A stretch of 64,000 nucleotides of DNA from Anaerocolumna sp. (GCA_029256725.1 JAQSXJ010000006.1:20958-84957); one strand, 5' to 3'. Positions 42,582 through 52,301 are shown, numbered from the stretch's first letter. Notes: generated from the letters alone by a model not told the origin. Numbers and translations are program-made.

Positions 42582-43327
42582 ATAAAGTATTGATAATTGT
42601 TCCTGCATTTAACGAAGAAGCAAATATGGCAGCTTTATTTAATAATCTTTGTAAACCGGAAATAAGAAGTTTTGCGGATATTCTGGTAGTGAATGATGCC
42701 TCCAAAGACCAGACCGGATTTATTGCAAAAACTTACAGTGTTTCTGTGGTCACCCATGTATTTAATCTTGGCTACGGTTCTGCACTACAGGTAGGTTATA
42801 AATATGCCGTTCGTCGCGGCTATGAATATGTCATACAAATAGATGCTGACGGTCAGCATAATATTTCGAATATAGCCCACATCTATCAATGCCTGATCAC
42901 ACCGGATTCAGAAGGCAGCTTACCGGATATAGTTATTGGTTCCCGTTTTGTTAAAGGAAGCCAGTCCTTTAAAATATCAGGAATTAAGAAAATATCTCTT
43001 GGAATGTTTTCCTGGCTCATCAAAAAAATTACCGGTAAAACTATTACAGACCCCACGTCAGGCTTGCAGGGCTTAAATAAGAGAACATTTACATATTATT
43101 CGAAGTATGGAAATTTCGATTATTTCTACCCGGATGCTAATATGATAATACAGATGCTCTTATTAGGTTTTAAGGTAGAGGAGACAGCATCTGTTATGCA
43201 TGAAAGAACAGCAGGAGTCAGTATGCATACAGGTCTGTTCAAACAGATGATATATATGATGATAATGCCTCTTAGTATCTGGACTGTTGTAAAAAGGATC
43301 AAAAACGGATTACAGAAATTATCATGA
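42578..43327 (+). CDS. GT2 family glycosyltransferase, polyprenol-phosphate type
   Basis: The protein has 249 residues. VLIIVPAFNEEANMAALFNN opens the nucleotide site, IQIDADGQH holds the DxD metal motif, and ITDPTSGLQGLNKRTF is typical of dolichol-phosphate-mannose-synthase-like enzymes, which load a sugar on undecaprenyl phosphate. No membrane helices, which fits the pairing with the DUF2304 gene two positions upstream. The product would be the donor for GT-C enzymes such as the protein at 48328-50670. Overlaps neighbours at both ends by four bases. Confidence 0.88.
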   Translation: MNKVLIIVPAFNEEANMAALFNNLCKPEIRSFADILVVNDASKDQTGFIAKTYSVSVVTHVFNLGYGSALQVGYKYAVRRGYEYVIQIDADGQHNISNIAHIYQCLITPDSEGSLPDIVIGSRFVKGSQSFKISGIKKISLGMFSWLIKKITGKTITDPTSGLQGLNKRTFTYYSKYGNFDYFYPDANMIIQMLLLGFKVEETASVMHERTAGVSMHTGLFKQMIYMMIMPLSIWTVVKRIKNGLQKLS

Positions 43328-44718
43328 AAGGTTTCCTTATGTTGAGAAAAGGTGTTGATAGGAAGTTTAAGTGGATGCCTCTTCCTAGAACAGAAAAGGC
43401 AGAAGCTCTGGTTAATCCCTATTGCGGTATGTACAGGATATATCGGTTTTTAGCTGACAGTGATCAGCTGCAGCCCGATGGGATTGAAATAGAAAAGGTT
43501 CTTCCAGACGCAAAGCAGCAGCTGTGTCTTGTGGAAATCAATCTGCTTCCATTTAATGAAGAACCATTATCAGATAGGGCATTAAGTATTATTAAGCGGA
43601 TTTTTGAGCATTTCAGTAAACACAAAAAGCAGATGATAGTACGTTTTGTTTATGACCTGGAGGGAAAGGGTGTATTAAATGAACCCAAAGACATCGCTGT
43701 AATCCTTAATCATATGAGTCAGCTTTCAACCCTTCTTACAAGTTTTACAGCTTCCATCTATATTCTGCAGGGACTATTTATAGGCAGCTGGGGTGAGATG
43801 CACAGTTCCCGTTATCTTAGTGAGAGAAATATGACACGCCTGGCAAGGCAGCTCTATGAATGTTCCGGTGAAAAAACCTATATAGCTTTGCGCTGTCCCA
43901 GCTTCTGGCGTTTGATATTTCAAACATACCAACCACTTGACAGCGATACTGCTTTTACCGGTATTCAAAAAGCCAGGTTTTCTCTATACAACGATGGAAT
44001 TATGGCTTCGGAAGCGGATTTTGGAACCTATGGAAGTATAAGTGCCTTGGATTCAAAAACTTACGGGGATAAATGGGTACGGGATGATGAACTTGAATTT
44101 CAGAACAAACTTAACAAATACGTTCCTAATGGCGGTGAAGTCATTAATGAGTGTCATTATAATGATGTAGTGCCAGCAATGGAGACGTTGAAAAAAATGA
44201 GGGTTTCTTATCTGCACAGCGAATATGATGAAAAAGTGCTAGATAAATGGAAAAATAGTTTATCCGGAGCTGACGGCGCCATATGGAAGAAGAAATCAGC
44301 TTATGAGTATATTGAAGCACATATTGGATACAGGTTTACCTTAGAGGATGTAACTGTTTCTCTGGCAGGTGACAAAAGTCATGATCTGAAAGTGACAATC
44401 AAAATTCGCAACCTGGGGTTTGCACCTTGTTATCATAAATTTGATGTGAAGATAATTGTTCGAACGGCCTCCTATGCTAAAGTTTACGAGTATCCGATTG
44501 ATACAGATACCAGCCGATGGATGCCAAATGAAAAAGTAGAACTTACAAGTATACTCTCTACTGAGGAATTGGATCAGAATAACTATGTTCTGGGATTCAG
44601 TGTTTACGATTCTCGTTTAGAACAGGTTATTCGGCTTGCTGATACCTTTTCGATACCGGATTATACTGGAGTATACAGATTGGGAATTATTGGTTTGGAA
44701 AAAGCAAACAGGGTATGA
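43324..44718 (+). CDS. DUF4874/DUF4832-like protein, possible cytoplasmic glycoside hydrolase fold
   Basis: The protein has 464 residues. The first 300 look like the TIM-barrel-like DUF4874 region (ALVNPYCGMYRIYRFL; LQGLFIGSWGEMHSSRYLSE; GGEVINECHYNDVVPAMETL) and the last 150 like the beta-sandwich DUF4832 (YIEAHIGYRFTLEDVTVS; KVTIKIRNLGFAPCYHKFDV). Known members usually carry a signal peptide and are thought to act on polysaccharide, but here no signal peptide is visible. Tight coupling with the two upstream transferases suggests it belongs to the same assembly step. Function is unproven. Confidence 0.7.
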   Translation: MKGFLMLRKGVDRKFKWMPLPRTEKAEALVNPYCGMYRIYRFLADSDQLQPDGIEIEKVLPDAKQQLCLVEINLLPFNEEPLSDRALSIIKRIFEHFSKHKKQMIVRFVYDLEGKGVLNEPKDIAVILNHMSQLSTLLTSFTASIYILQGLFIGSWGEMHSSRYLSERNMTRLARQLYECSGEKTYIALRCPSFWRLIFQTYQPLDSDTAFTGIQKARFSLYNDGIMASEADFGTYGSISALDSKTYGDKWVRDDELEFQNKLNKYVPNGGEVINECHYNDVVPAMETLKKMRVSYLHSEYDEKVLDKWKNSLSGADGAIWKKKSAYEYIEAHIGYRFTLEDVTVSLAGDKSHDLKVTIKIRNLGFAPCYHKFDVKIIVRTASYAKVYEYPIDTDTSRWMPNEKVELTSILSTEELDQNNYVLGFSVYDSRLEQVIRLADTFSIPDYTGVYRLGIIGLEKANRV

Positions 44719-44737
44719 GAAAGGTTTGGTTATTAAT

Positions 44738-46702
44738 TTGGAAAATGAACTATTAAATGTTGTTGTCATAGCCAGAAAGAATACCTCCCTCAGCATTTTA
44801 CAGGCGTTAAACAGTATTCTGAATCAAATTTATTCTCCCATAAAGATACTGGTAGTTGATGCTAATGAACCCAATAGTATTTACAGCCTTGGTTTACAGG
44901 AAGATCTTGCAGCATATCCAGGTGTTGAATATCTTCAAATGGATCAGTTGCTTTCAATGGCTGAGATAAGAAACTATATTCTTCATCATATAAACGGAGA
45001 ATATATTGCATTTCTAAGGAGTAACGATGCATGGGATTCTACCAAAGCTTTGTTGCAGATAGAGCAGCTTAAAAGTAATGTTACGGCGGTTGCTTCTTGT
45101 AGTGATGGTGTACTTATAGATAAAAGAAAGCAGCACATAGTAGTAGAACCACTGCTTGGTAATACTGTATTTAATTCTAATAAATGGGCTCTTGAAAATC
45201 CGGCTAAAATGTCAGCTCAGGTAATTTATCGGACACAGGCAGTTAGGGATACAGGTGGTTTTGACGAAAGATTTGAGAATTTTTGTGATGGAGATATGCT
45301 GCTGAGGCTTATAAAGAATCACAAGGTCATGATTATGCCAGTATCCTTATGTGAGTGTTCCATAACACCGGAGGAGGAATCGTATGACTTAAATAATTTT
45401 AAAGATGGTCAGAAAATTCTATATAAATATATGGATTTCTTTTTGATAAATAAAAAAATGACACAGGTTTTTTATTTGCGAATGATTCATCTGGCAAAGA
45501 CAAATTATCTATGGTTGAATTATTTTGGATATATTATAATGTATTGCTTAAAGACACCCGGCAGCATGTTTTATTTACTGTTTCAGACCCTTGGCAGATT
45601 GCTCAAATATGTATTTAAGTGGCTAAGGAGGACATGTTCCCTGTATATCAGCGAAAGATTCCTTGCCAGGAATATAAGCCTTATAAGAAAAGGGAAGCTT
45701 AGTAAGGTAAAATCCTTAAGAGTGCTTGAGTCAACAGAAGTACAGAAAGAGAAGGAAGAACAAAAACCTATTCAGTTCACTTCTGCCCGTCGCTATAATG
45801 AGAAGAGGACACTTGATTTTGTATTTGATAGTAAGCTTACAAGCATTGTAATTCTGGAATATGTAACAGTTATTAAGAAAAGTATGTTTTATGGCTGTAA
45901 TCAGCTGGTTTCGGTTGAGATTCCCAACACCGTTTTAGAGATTCAGGCACATGCATTTCAAAATTGTAAGAATTTACGTCACATTATATTGAAAGAAGGC
46001 AGCCGGCTTGGAAAAATCGGTTCATATGCCTTTGCAGGCTGTTGCTCTCTGGAAAACGTAAGCCTGCCATCAGGTCTTGTAAGCGTAGGACAAGGAGCTT
46101 TCGCAGAATGCAGCTCCTTAAGACAATTGCTGTTTACCTATATGCAAGGTGGCACAGAGAAATCAACAAAGATATATCCTTCTGCAATTGTTAAGATTCA
46201 TAAATATACTTTTTCTGGCTGTTCAAGTCTCTTAGCAGTTGAGTTTGGTACTGACAGTATGCTGGAAATTGTGGAAACCGGTGCTTTTATGGGATGTATC
46301 AAGCTGCAAAAAATTCTATTAACAGGTAAAGTGGTGACGGTTGACAGTTATGCTTTTGCCTATTGCAAACGCCTTGAGACGGCAGCATTTCCCCATATTG
46401 ATACATTGAAATACATGGGTGCAGGAGTATTTATAGGCTGCGAAGCATTAGCATATTTTCAGCTGCCCAATCAGATTGAACGTATATATGAACGGACCTT
46501 CTTTGGCTGTTCCAGCCTGAAACTGGTTAAAATACCGAAAAAGGTACTTTCTATAAATCATCAGGCATTCGCTAAATGCAGTGCTCTTGAAAGAGCAATA
46601 ATATTAACAGGAGATATCGCCATTTCACCTACAGCCTTTGATAAACATACAGAGGTTCAGATACAGGAGAATGAGGATAGAGAGGCAGCTTCTGAGTGGT
46701 AG
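44738..46702 (+). CDS. GT2 glycosyltransferase fused to BspA-type leucine-rich repeats
   Basis: The protein has 654 residues if it starts at TTG 44738 (AGAAAGG upstream); upstream codons in frame would overlap the previous gene. Residues 1-250 are a GT-A fold (LNVVVIARKNTSLSILQALN; ILVVDANEPNS; IAFLRSNDAWD in the place of the DxD region; DTGGFDERFENFCDGDMLLR). A hydrophobic/basic region near 270-320 follows. From about 365 come eight or so LRR_5 repeats (MFYGCNQLVSVEIPN, AFAGCCSLENVSLPSGL, TFFGCSSLKLVKIPKKV). BspA-type repeats normally sit on the cell surface for adhesion; joined to a transferase with no signal peptide they must be inside. The combination is unusual. Confidence 0.82.
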   Translation: MENELLNVVVIARKNTSLSILQALNSILNQIYSPIKILVVDANEPNSIYSLGLQEDLAAYPGVEYLQMDQLLSMAEIRNYILHHINGEYIAFLRSNDAWDSTKALLQIEQLKSNVTAVASCSDGVLIDKRKQHIVVEPLLGNTVFNSNKWALENPAKMSAQVIYRTQAVRDTGGFDERFENFCDGDMLLRLIKNHKVMIMPVSLCECSITPEEESYDLNNFKDGQKILYKYMDFFLINKKMTQVFYLRMIHLAKTNYLWLNYFGYIIMYCLKTPGSMFYLLFQTLGRLLKYVFKWLRRTCSLYISERFLARNISLIRKGKLSKVKSLRVLESTEVQKEKEEQKPIQFTSARRYNEKRTLDFVFDSKLTSIVILEYVTVIKKSMFYGCNQLVSVEIPNTVLEIQAHAFQNCKNLRHIILKEGSRLGKIGSYAFAGCCSLENVSLPSGLVSVGQGAFAECSSLRQLLFTYMQGGTEKSTKIYPSAIVKIHKYTFSGCSSLLAVEFGTDSMLEIVETGAFMGCIKLQKILLTGKVVTVDSYAFAYCKRLETAAFPHIDTLKYMGAGVFIGCEALAYFQLPNQIERIYERTFFGCSSLKLVKIPKKVLSINHQAFAKCSALERAIILTGDIAISPTAFDKHTEVQIQENEDREAASEW

Positions 46703-46770
46703 TGAAATTATTGATATGTATAATTCGCACCTTGATTTATGGCATACAATGGGAGCTAAAGGAATAAAAT

Positions 46771-48216
46771 ATGGGTTCTGATATTAAAAAAAATTATATA
46801 TACAATGTTATATACCGTTTGTCCATCTGTGTACTTCCGTTGGTAGTTACGCCTTATGTAGCGCGGGTACTGGGAGCAGAGCAGGTGGGAGTATATACTT
46901 TTTCTAGTACAATTGCCTGTTATTTCATTATGTTTGGCAAGCTTGGGCTTGATAATTATGGAAACCGGAGCATAGCTGCCTGCAGAGAAAATATAGAGGA
47001 GAGAAGCCGGGTGTTTTGGGGGATTTATATCCTTCAACTATGTACCTCGGTTATTTCGATTCTTATTTTTATAGTGCTGGTATTTACAGTTTTTGAAGAA
47101 GACCGCAGGGTTTACTTCATGCAGCTTATTTACGTAGCTTCCACATTGTTTGATGTCAGCTGGTTTTTCTATGGTATGGAAAAATTTCGTATTACTACAA
47201 TCCGGAGTCTGTTGTCCAGAATGCTGATTATTGTTGGTGTGTATGCCTTTGTACATTCGGAAAGGGACCTATGGATCTATACTGGTGTTATGTCTGCCTG
47301 TTTTATGTTAGAGCAGGTTCAGCTGATCCCCTTTATGTTTCGGCAGGTTAAGTGGGTTCCGCTTAAACGAGAAGATATCACCTGTCATATCCTACCCAAT
47401 GCTAAGCTGTTTATACCGCTTTTTGCATTAAGTATTTATAACTGGCTTGACAAGATAATGCTTGGGATTATAGTAAAGAGCACCACTGTAGTGGCTTTTT
47501 ATGCCTTTGCAGAGAATATCATCAATCTGCCAAAGGGTATCTTATCAGCACTGGATACAGTTATGCTCCCCAGAATTTCGAATCTGGTTGCGAACAACCG
47601 GAAGGAAGAAGGGGTACAGAAGATGCGTAATTCCATCCAGTTCAACAGCTTTATATGCTGTGCTCTGTGTTTTGGGATAGCGGGTGTTGCCCCCAGTTTC
47701 GTACCATGGTTTTTTGGTGAGGAGTATACTCCAACGATTCTTCTAACCATGGAACTGGCCATGGTCATGATTCCTATGAGTGTGGTAAATGTTGTGCAGA
47801 CCCAGTATCTGATCCCTTTTCGCAGAGAACATGTCTATATATGGTCCGTTTCGCTGGGAGCAGTAACAAATATAGTGCTGAATTTGATTTTAATACCATT
47901 TTACGGTGCATCAGGAGCAGTTATTGGTACCTTTGGAGCTGAGATTACGGTATGTGCTTATCAGATGATCCATATTAGGGATGTATATAAAATTCGCCAG
48001 CTGTTTCAAGTACTGCTGCCTTTTATGATTTGCGGCTTGTTGGAGTTTTCTGCTGTTTATCCTCTGACCGCTCTCTCAATAAATCCCTTTCCTAAGCTTC
48101 TGCTGCAAGTATTAGTCGGTGGAGTTGTTTATCTTGTTAGCTGCGGAATATATTTAATAGGGATAAAAAAAGAGTATTGCAATATCGGAGATATTATTAA
48201 GAGTTTCAAGCAGTAA
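46771..48216 (+). CDS. Polysaccharide flippase (Wzx-like, MOP superfamily)
   Basis: The protein has 481 residues with 12-14 predicted membrane segments. NYIYNVIYRLSICVLPLVVT and PYVARVLGAEQVGVYTFSST are typical of Wzx/RfbX O-unit flippases, as are NWLDKIMLGIIVKSTTVVAF and GIAGVAPSFVPWFFGEEY. It would move undecaprenyl-linked oligosaccharide across the membrane. This is the second MOP-family transporter in the locus besides PelG, pointing to a second glycan made here. RBS AAAGGAAT. The next gene begins about 110 bases later. Confidence 0.9.
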   Translation: MGSDIKKNYIYNVIYRLSICVLPLVVTPYVARVLGAEQVGVYTFSSTIACYFIMFGKLGLDNYGNRSIAACRENIEERSRVFWGIYILQLCTSVISILIFIVLVFTVFEEDRRVYFMQLIYVASTLFDVSWFFYGMEKFRITTIRSLLSRMLIIVGVYAFVHSERDLWIYTGVMSACFMLEQVQLIPFMFRQVKWVPLKREDITCHILPNAKLFIPLFALSIYNWLDKIMLGIIVKSTTVVAFYAFAENIINLPKGILSALDTVMLPRISNLVANNRKEEGVQKMRNSIQFNSFICCALCFGIAGVAPSFVPWFFGEEYTPTILLTMELAMVMIPMSVVNVVQTQYLIPFRREHVYIWSVSLGAVTNIVLNLILIPFYGASGAVIGTFGAEITVCAYQMIHIRDVYKIRQLFQVLLPFMICGLLEFSAVYPLTALSINPFPKLLLQVLVGGVVYLVSCGIYLIGIKKEYCNIGDIIKSFKQ

Positions 48217-48327
48217 AGTGTTATATAAGGTTATAACATATTTAAGGTTATTACTACCTGTAAGAGGATAAAACAAAAATGAAAGCTATATAGTATACAG
48301 ACGGGAAAAGAGGTGAGGATTGAAAAA

Positions 48328-50670
48328 ATGATAGTTGATACGAGTGCTTATGTATTGTCAATGATATTAGTATTATTGTGCTGTATTATAAGGGATTTTC
48401 TGATACCGCTCTTTGTGTGGAGAAAGTATCTTAAAAGCAAGAGCTATGGCTACCGGTTTTGGTTCTGCGCGCTGACACAAGCTGCACTACAGATAAATCT
48501 GGTATTGCTTCTTGGATTTTTAAATATCTGTAACCGCTATACCATAATGGGAGGTAACCTGCTGGTCTATCTTCTGATTCTATGGAATTATTCGGATAAA
48601 AGATTCTTTAGACGTAGTAAGGAAATAACCGATGCTTATTGGAATGCCTACAAAGAGGAAAGGTTTATTAGATTCACAATTCAGGAGTTTGCAGCGCTGG
48701 TTAAATCCTTAAGAAGATCGATTCTTCAGATGCCTATCTGGAAATACTTAAGAAAGAACTGGCTTGAGGCAGGGCTTCTTATATCTCTGGTAATATATAA
48801 TATCTGGTTTCTGACATATAATGTTTTGCGTTATCATTGCTATCAGTTCTCGGATATCCCCATACATCAATCCTGGATTTATGACTTGGAACATGGCACC
48901 TTATTTTCAGATGGTATTTATCCCTTTGGCATGCATGCTATGGTTTATATCATACGTGTAATCTTTGATCTTAACTTGAGGGAAATCTTATTGTATGCCG
49001 GTGCTTATCAGACAGTTCTGATGATGATTGGTTTGTATTTACTAGCAAAAGAAATCTTTTATGGAAAATATACGCCTATAGCAGTTGTTCTCTTTATCAG
49101 CTTTATGTTGAACCAGGGCCGTTATGCGGCATCTCTGCCTCAAGAGGCAGGAATGTATACAGTAATCGGTGTGGCTTATTTTATGATAAGATATCTGCGT
49201 AAAGACAGGCAGAAGATTGTACTGGAAAAAGATTCAAGGATCCGCAGGTTCTTTCGTATAAATTCCTATATCAACAGACGTTATATCGATTCCGATGCTG
49301 TCCTTTTAATGCTATGCGTAGCACTGGTTATTGCCTATCATTTTTATACTGCTATTGCAGCTGTATTTTTGGTGTTAGCAACAGGAATTGCTTTTATACC
49401 AAGGGTATTAAAAAAACAGTATTTTATACCGCTTTTGTTCAGTGGTATTATGGGAGCTGTCATAGCTGTAATGCCCTTTGCTGCTTGTCTGGCTAAAGGT
49501 ATACCTTTTCAGGAATCCATGGCATGGGCAACAAGTGTTATTGCTGATGAGGAATGGAATGGAAAAGGATCGGATTATCAGCAGAGATTAGAAGAGGCAC
49601 AGGGGAGAGGAAATGATACAACCGGCAATAATGGCTCAGAAACTGATACGGAAGAAACCGAAGGTAAGGATAAAAAAACTCATGTAGATTATTCAACCAT
49701 GACGGCCAGTGAGATTGTACGGTATTTCTATAATGCAATGTTCAATTTCGGGATACTGGCTATGTTTGGCGGCAGTGCTACCCGTTTAATGTTTTACAGC
49801 ATATTTAGCGGTAGTATCTGTGCAGTTATTATGCTTTTTAGGAAGCAGACCAGAAACATCGGGCATATGTACATAGCCATCATGCTTAATATGATAGTCT
49901 TATGTATTGTTGGAGCAGCAGATGAGCTGGGATTTATTGAGCTGATTGCTGCTGCCAGAGCCTCAACCTTTGCTGAACCCTTCATCGGACTTATTTTTAT
50001 GCTGCCTGTTGATTTTGCTTTCCGCATTCTTGGTTTTTGGAACAATCGGCATTATCAATTTGCTTTAAAAGGACTTTCTGCTGCTTTTTGTGGTTTTGCA
50101 GCCATTTTTATTATAGAAATGGGCTGGTATCATTCCTTTTTTGATGTTAACCAGGCTTATTATAACGAATCGGAGTATCTGCTTCGCCATATTAAGAAAT
50201 CTTACGAAAGAAATACCTATACAGTTGTTTCGCCTACTGATGAATACTATGATATATTGGACTATGGCTACCATACTGAATTATCAGAATTTATGGATAT
50301 GGTTAACGGAAATAGTGAGGAATTTACCTTTCCCACCGAGTATGTATTCTTTTTCGTTGAAAAAAAGGTGTTACAGGATTATACTTACGGACCAGTTAAT
50401 GTTGATTTAAAGTATGCGGCTATGGATTTTACTTTTTTTGGAGATGCTCAGGATTATTATTTTCAACGTGCAGTTATACAGTCACAGTCATATTATTGGG
50501 CACAGAAAATATTGCAGATATATCCTAGAAATTTTAAAATTTATTATGAAGACGATATTTATATAGCTTATATTTTGGAACAGAATACTTATAGTCCATA
50601 TAATCTGAAAGTTGATTATCTGAGTGATTATACAGAAGAGATAAAGGCTAATGGGTGGAATGCTGAATAG
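48328..50670 (+). CDS. Large membrane protein, probable GT-C-type glycosyltransferase
   Basis: The protein has 780 residues from ATG 48328 (AGGTGAGG nine bases upstream; an in-frame GTG at 48313 is less likely). It has about 13 membrane segments to residue 610, then a soluble C-terminal part. The loop after the first internal membrane cluster has FSDIPIHQSWIYDLEHG and GIYPFGMHAMVY, like the acidic first loop of GT39/ArnT-type enzymes that use polyprenyl-phosphate sugars. A low-complexity acidic stretch (near 435-455) lies in a loop. It probably uses the donor made by the GT2 at 42578. The acceptor is unknown. Confidence 0.65.
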   Translation: MIVDTSAYVLSMILVLLCCIIRDFLIPLFVWRKYLKSKSYGYRFWFCALTQAALQINLVLLLGFLNICNRYTIMGGNLLVYLLILWNYSDKRFFRRSKEITDAYWNAYKEERFIRFTIQEFAALVKSLRRSILQMPIWKYLRKNWLEAGLLISLVIYNIWFLTYNVLRYHCYQFSDIPIHQSWIYDLEHGTLFSDGIYPFGMHAMVYIIRVIFDLNLREILLYAGAYQTVLMMIGLYLLAKEIFYGKYTPIAVVLFISFMLNQGRYAASLPQEAGMYTVIGVAYFMIRYLRKDRQKIVLEKDSRIRRFFRINSYINRRYIDSDAVLLMLCVALVIAYHFYTAIAAVFLVLATGIAFIPRVLKKQYFIPLLFSGIMGAVIAVMPFAACLAKGIPFQESMAWATSVIADEEWNGKGSDYQQRLEEAQGRGNDTTGNNGSETDTEETEGKDKKTHVDYSTMTASEIVRYFYNAMFNFGILAMFGGSATRLMFYSIFSGSICAVIMLFRKQTRNIGHMYIAIMLNMIVLCIVGAADELGFIELIAAARASTFAEPFIGLIFMLPVDFAFRILGFWNNRHYQFALKGLSAAFCGFAAIFIIEMGWYHSFFDVNQAYYNESEYLLRHIKKSYERNTYTVVSPTDEYYDILDYGYHTELSEFMDMVNGNSEEFTFPTEYVFFFVEKKVLQDYTYGPVNVDLKYAAMDFTFFGDAQDYYFQRAVIQSQSYYWAQKILQIYPRNFKIYYEDDIYIAYILEQNTYSPYNLKVDYLSDYTEEIKANGWNAE

Positions 50671-50697
50671 ACTAAAGTTGGTTACAGGGAGGATAGA

Positions 50698-51687
50698 ATG
50701 ATGGAACTAAATCAAAAATTATGTGTTGCATATGCGGCTGATGATAGGTATACGAAATATCTGGGTATTTCCATGCTGTCGATGTTTCAGTCCAATAAAG
50801 ACTTTTCTGAAATCATAGTGTTTATATTAGACTGTGGTATTAAAGGTCCGAATAAAGAAAAGCTTTGGTCTATTGCTAAGGAATTTAAAAGGGAAATTCA
50901 TTTTATGTCTATGGAAGCAGCTGTTACAGGACTTGAGCTTAATATGGGACCCAGAAAGATATCCATTGCCTCTTATGCAAGACTGTTCCTTGCCTCTATT
51001 ATTCCTGAGAGCTATGACAGAATTCTGTATCTGGATTGTGATACCATAGTCCGCGATAATCTATTGGATTTCTGGTCAGTGGATCTGGAAGGCTATATGG
51101 TCGCAGGTGTGCGTGACACTGTTGATAGTTTCTTTTTAAAGAAGATTGGTATGAAACCGGATGAATATTATGTGAATGCTGGAACTATCCTAATCAATCT
51201 TAGCAGCTGGCGTAAGGAAGGCCTGGAAAAAAAGTTTATCAATTTCATAAAAAAGCATAACGGTAATGTTCCCCATCATGATCAGGGAACTATTAATGGT
51301 GTCTGCAGGAATAAGAAACGCATTATTTCTCCAAGATTCAATGCTACAGCAAATATTTATTCCTTTACAGCAAAGACAATAAAACGTATCTATTTTTTAG
51401 ACAGCTTTTATTCACAGGAAGAACTTGATGAGGCTAAGAGAAATCCGGCTATTATACACTTTACCACCGGTTTGGTAGGAAGACCCTGGGAGGAAAATTG
51501 TACACATCCAATGCAGGCAGAATATTTAAAAGCAGCTAAAGTATCTCCTTGGACAGAGGAACCGCTTCAACCGGACACCAGGAAGCTTTCTGTAAAACTG
51601 TTTTCAAGTTTTTATAGACATGTGCCGCTTTTTGTTTCTGAAAATGTTTACAGATTTTTAAGTTTGTTGACTCATGTTGGAGAATGA
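50698..51687 (+). CDS. GT8 family glycosyltransferase
   Basis: The protein has 329 residues. CVAYAADDRYTKYLGISMLS opens the GT8 nucleotide site, ILYLDCDTIVRD holds the DxD metal motif, YYVNAGTILINLSSW and PHHDQGTINGVC are acceptor-side motifs, and AIIHFTTGLVGRPW contains the conserved His. GT8 enzymes are retaining galactosyl- or glucosyltransferases of surface glycans. It is cytosolic, with a short amphipathic end. RBS GGGAGG. The start may be either of two adjacent ATG codons. Confidence 0.92.
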   Translation: MMELNQKLCVAYAADDRYTKYLGISMLSMFQSNKDFSEIIVFILDCGIKGPNKEKLWSIAKEFKREIHFMSMEAAVTGLELNMGPRKISIASYARLFLASIIPESYDRILYLDCDTIVRDNLLDFWSVDLEGYMVAGVRDTVDSFFLKKIGMKPDEYYVNAGTILINLSSWRKEGLEKKFINFIKKHNGNVPHHDQGTINGVCRNKKRIISPRFNATANIYSFTAKTIKRIYFLDSFYSQEELDEAKRNPAIIHFTTGLVGRPWEENCTHPMQAEYLKAAKVSPWTEEPLQPDTRKLSVKLFSSFYRHVPLFVSENVYRFLSLLTHVGE

Positions 51688-51818
51688 CAGATATGGCAGA
51701 TAATTATTTATGTACATTAAGGGTATAATAAGGTATACTGAAATGGACAAGCTGAATCTTTAGCATGATTAATCCATGTAAATAAGAGCTATATTTTAAG
51801 ATAAAGGAGTTCTCCAGA

Positions 51819-52301
51819 ATGAAGGACAGTGTAAAGAAGTTGATAAAAAAATTTCTGAACCGGGAAATGGTTGTATATGCTATAGCCGGTGTTATGACTA
51901 CCGCCGTTAATATGGTGACATACTATCTTTTATGTTATGGCGCAATAATAAATCATCTGATTGCCAATATAATTGCTTGGATTATTGCAGTAACCTTTGC
52001 TTACTATGTGAATGCCGGATGGGTATTTCATGATAAGCGAAGCAGTGTAAGAGAAGAATCTGTTAAGATGATGAAATTCTTTGTGGCAAGACTTTTCTCT
52101 TTAGGAGTGGAGGAGGGCGGTCTGCTGCTCTTTGTTAGCCTGCTTCATTTTAACAATATGGCAGTGAAAGCAGGGCTGGCTGTTGTTGTGATAATTTTAA
52201 ATTATATCTGCAGTAAATTTTATGTTTTTAATGGTGACAAAAAGACAAATATACTGGATTCAGGGAGAGATTCTACAGAATCCGTTATGAGTTTAAAATA
52301 G
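51819..52301 (+). CDS. GtrA family membrane protein
   Basis: The protein has 160 residues with four membrane segments. It begins with basic residues, then VVYAIAGVMTTAVNMVTYYL, with IAVTFAYYVNAGWVFHDKRS and IILNYICSKFYVFNG, all GtrA hallmarks. GtrA proteins are thought to flip polyprenyl-phosphate-linked single sugars, matching the GT2 plus GT-C pair upstream. RBS AAAGGAG. A strong terminator 200 bases later ends the exopolysaccharide locus. Confidence 0.9.
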   Translation: MKDSVKKLIKKFLNREMVVYAIAGVMTTAVNMVTYYLLCYGAIINHLIANIIAWIIAVTFAYYVNAGWVFHDKRSSVREESVKMMKFFVARLFSLGVEEGGLLLFVSLLHFNNMAVKAGLAVVVIILNYICSKFYVFNGDKKTNILDSGRDSTESVMSLK

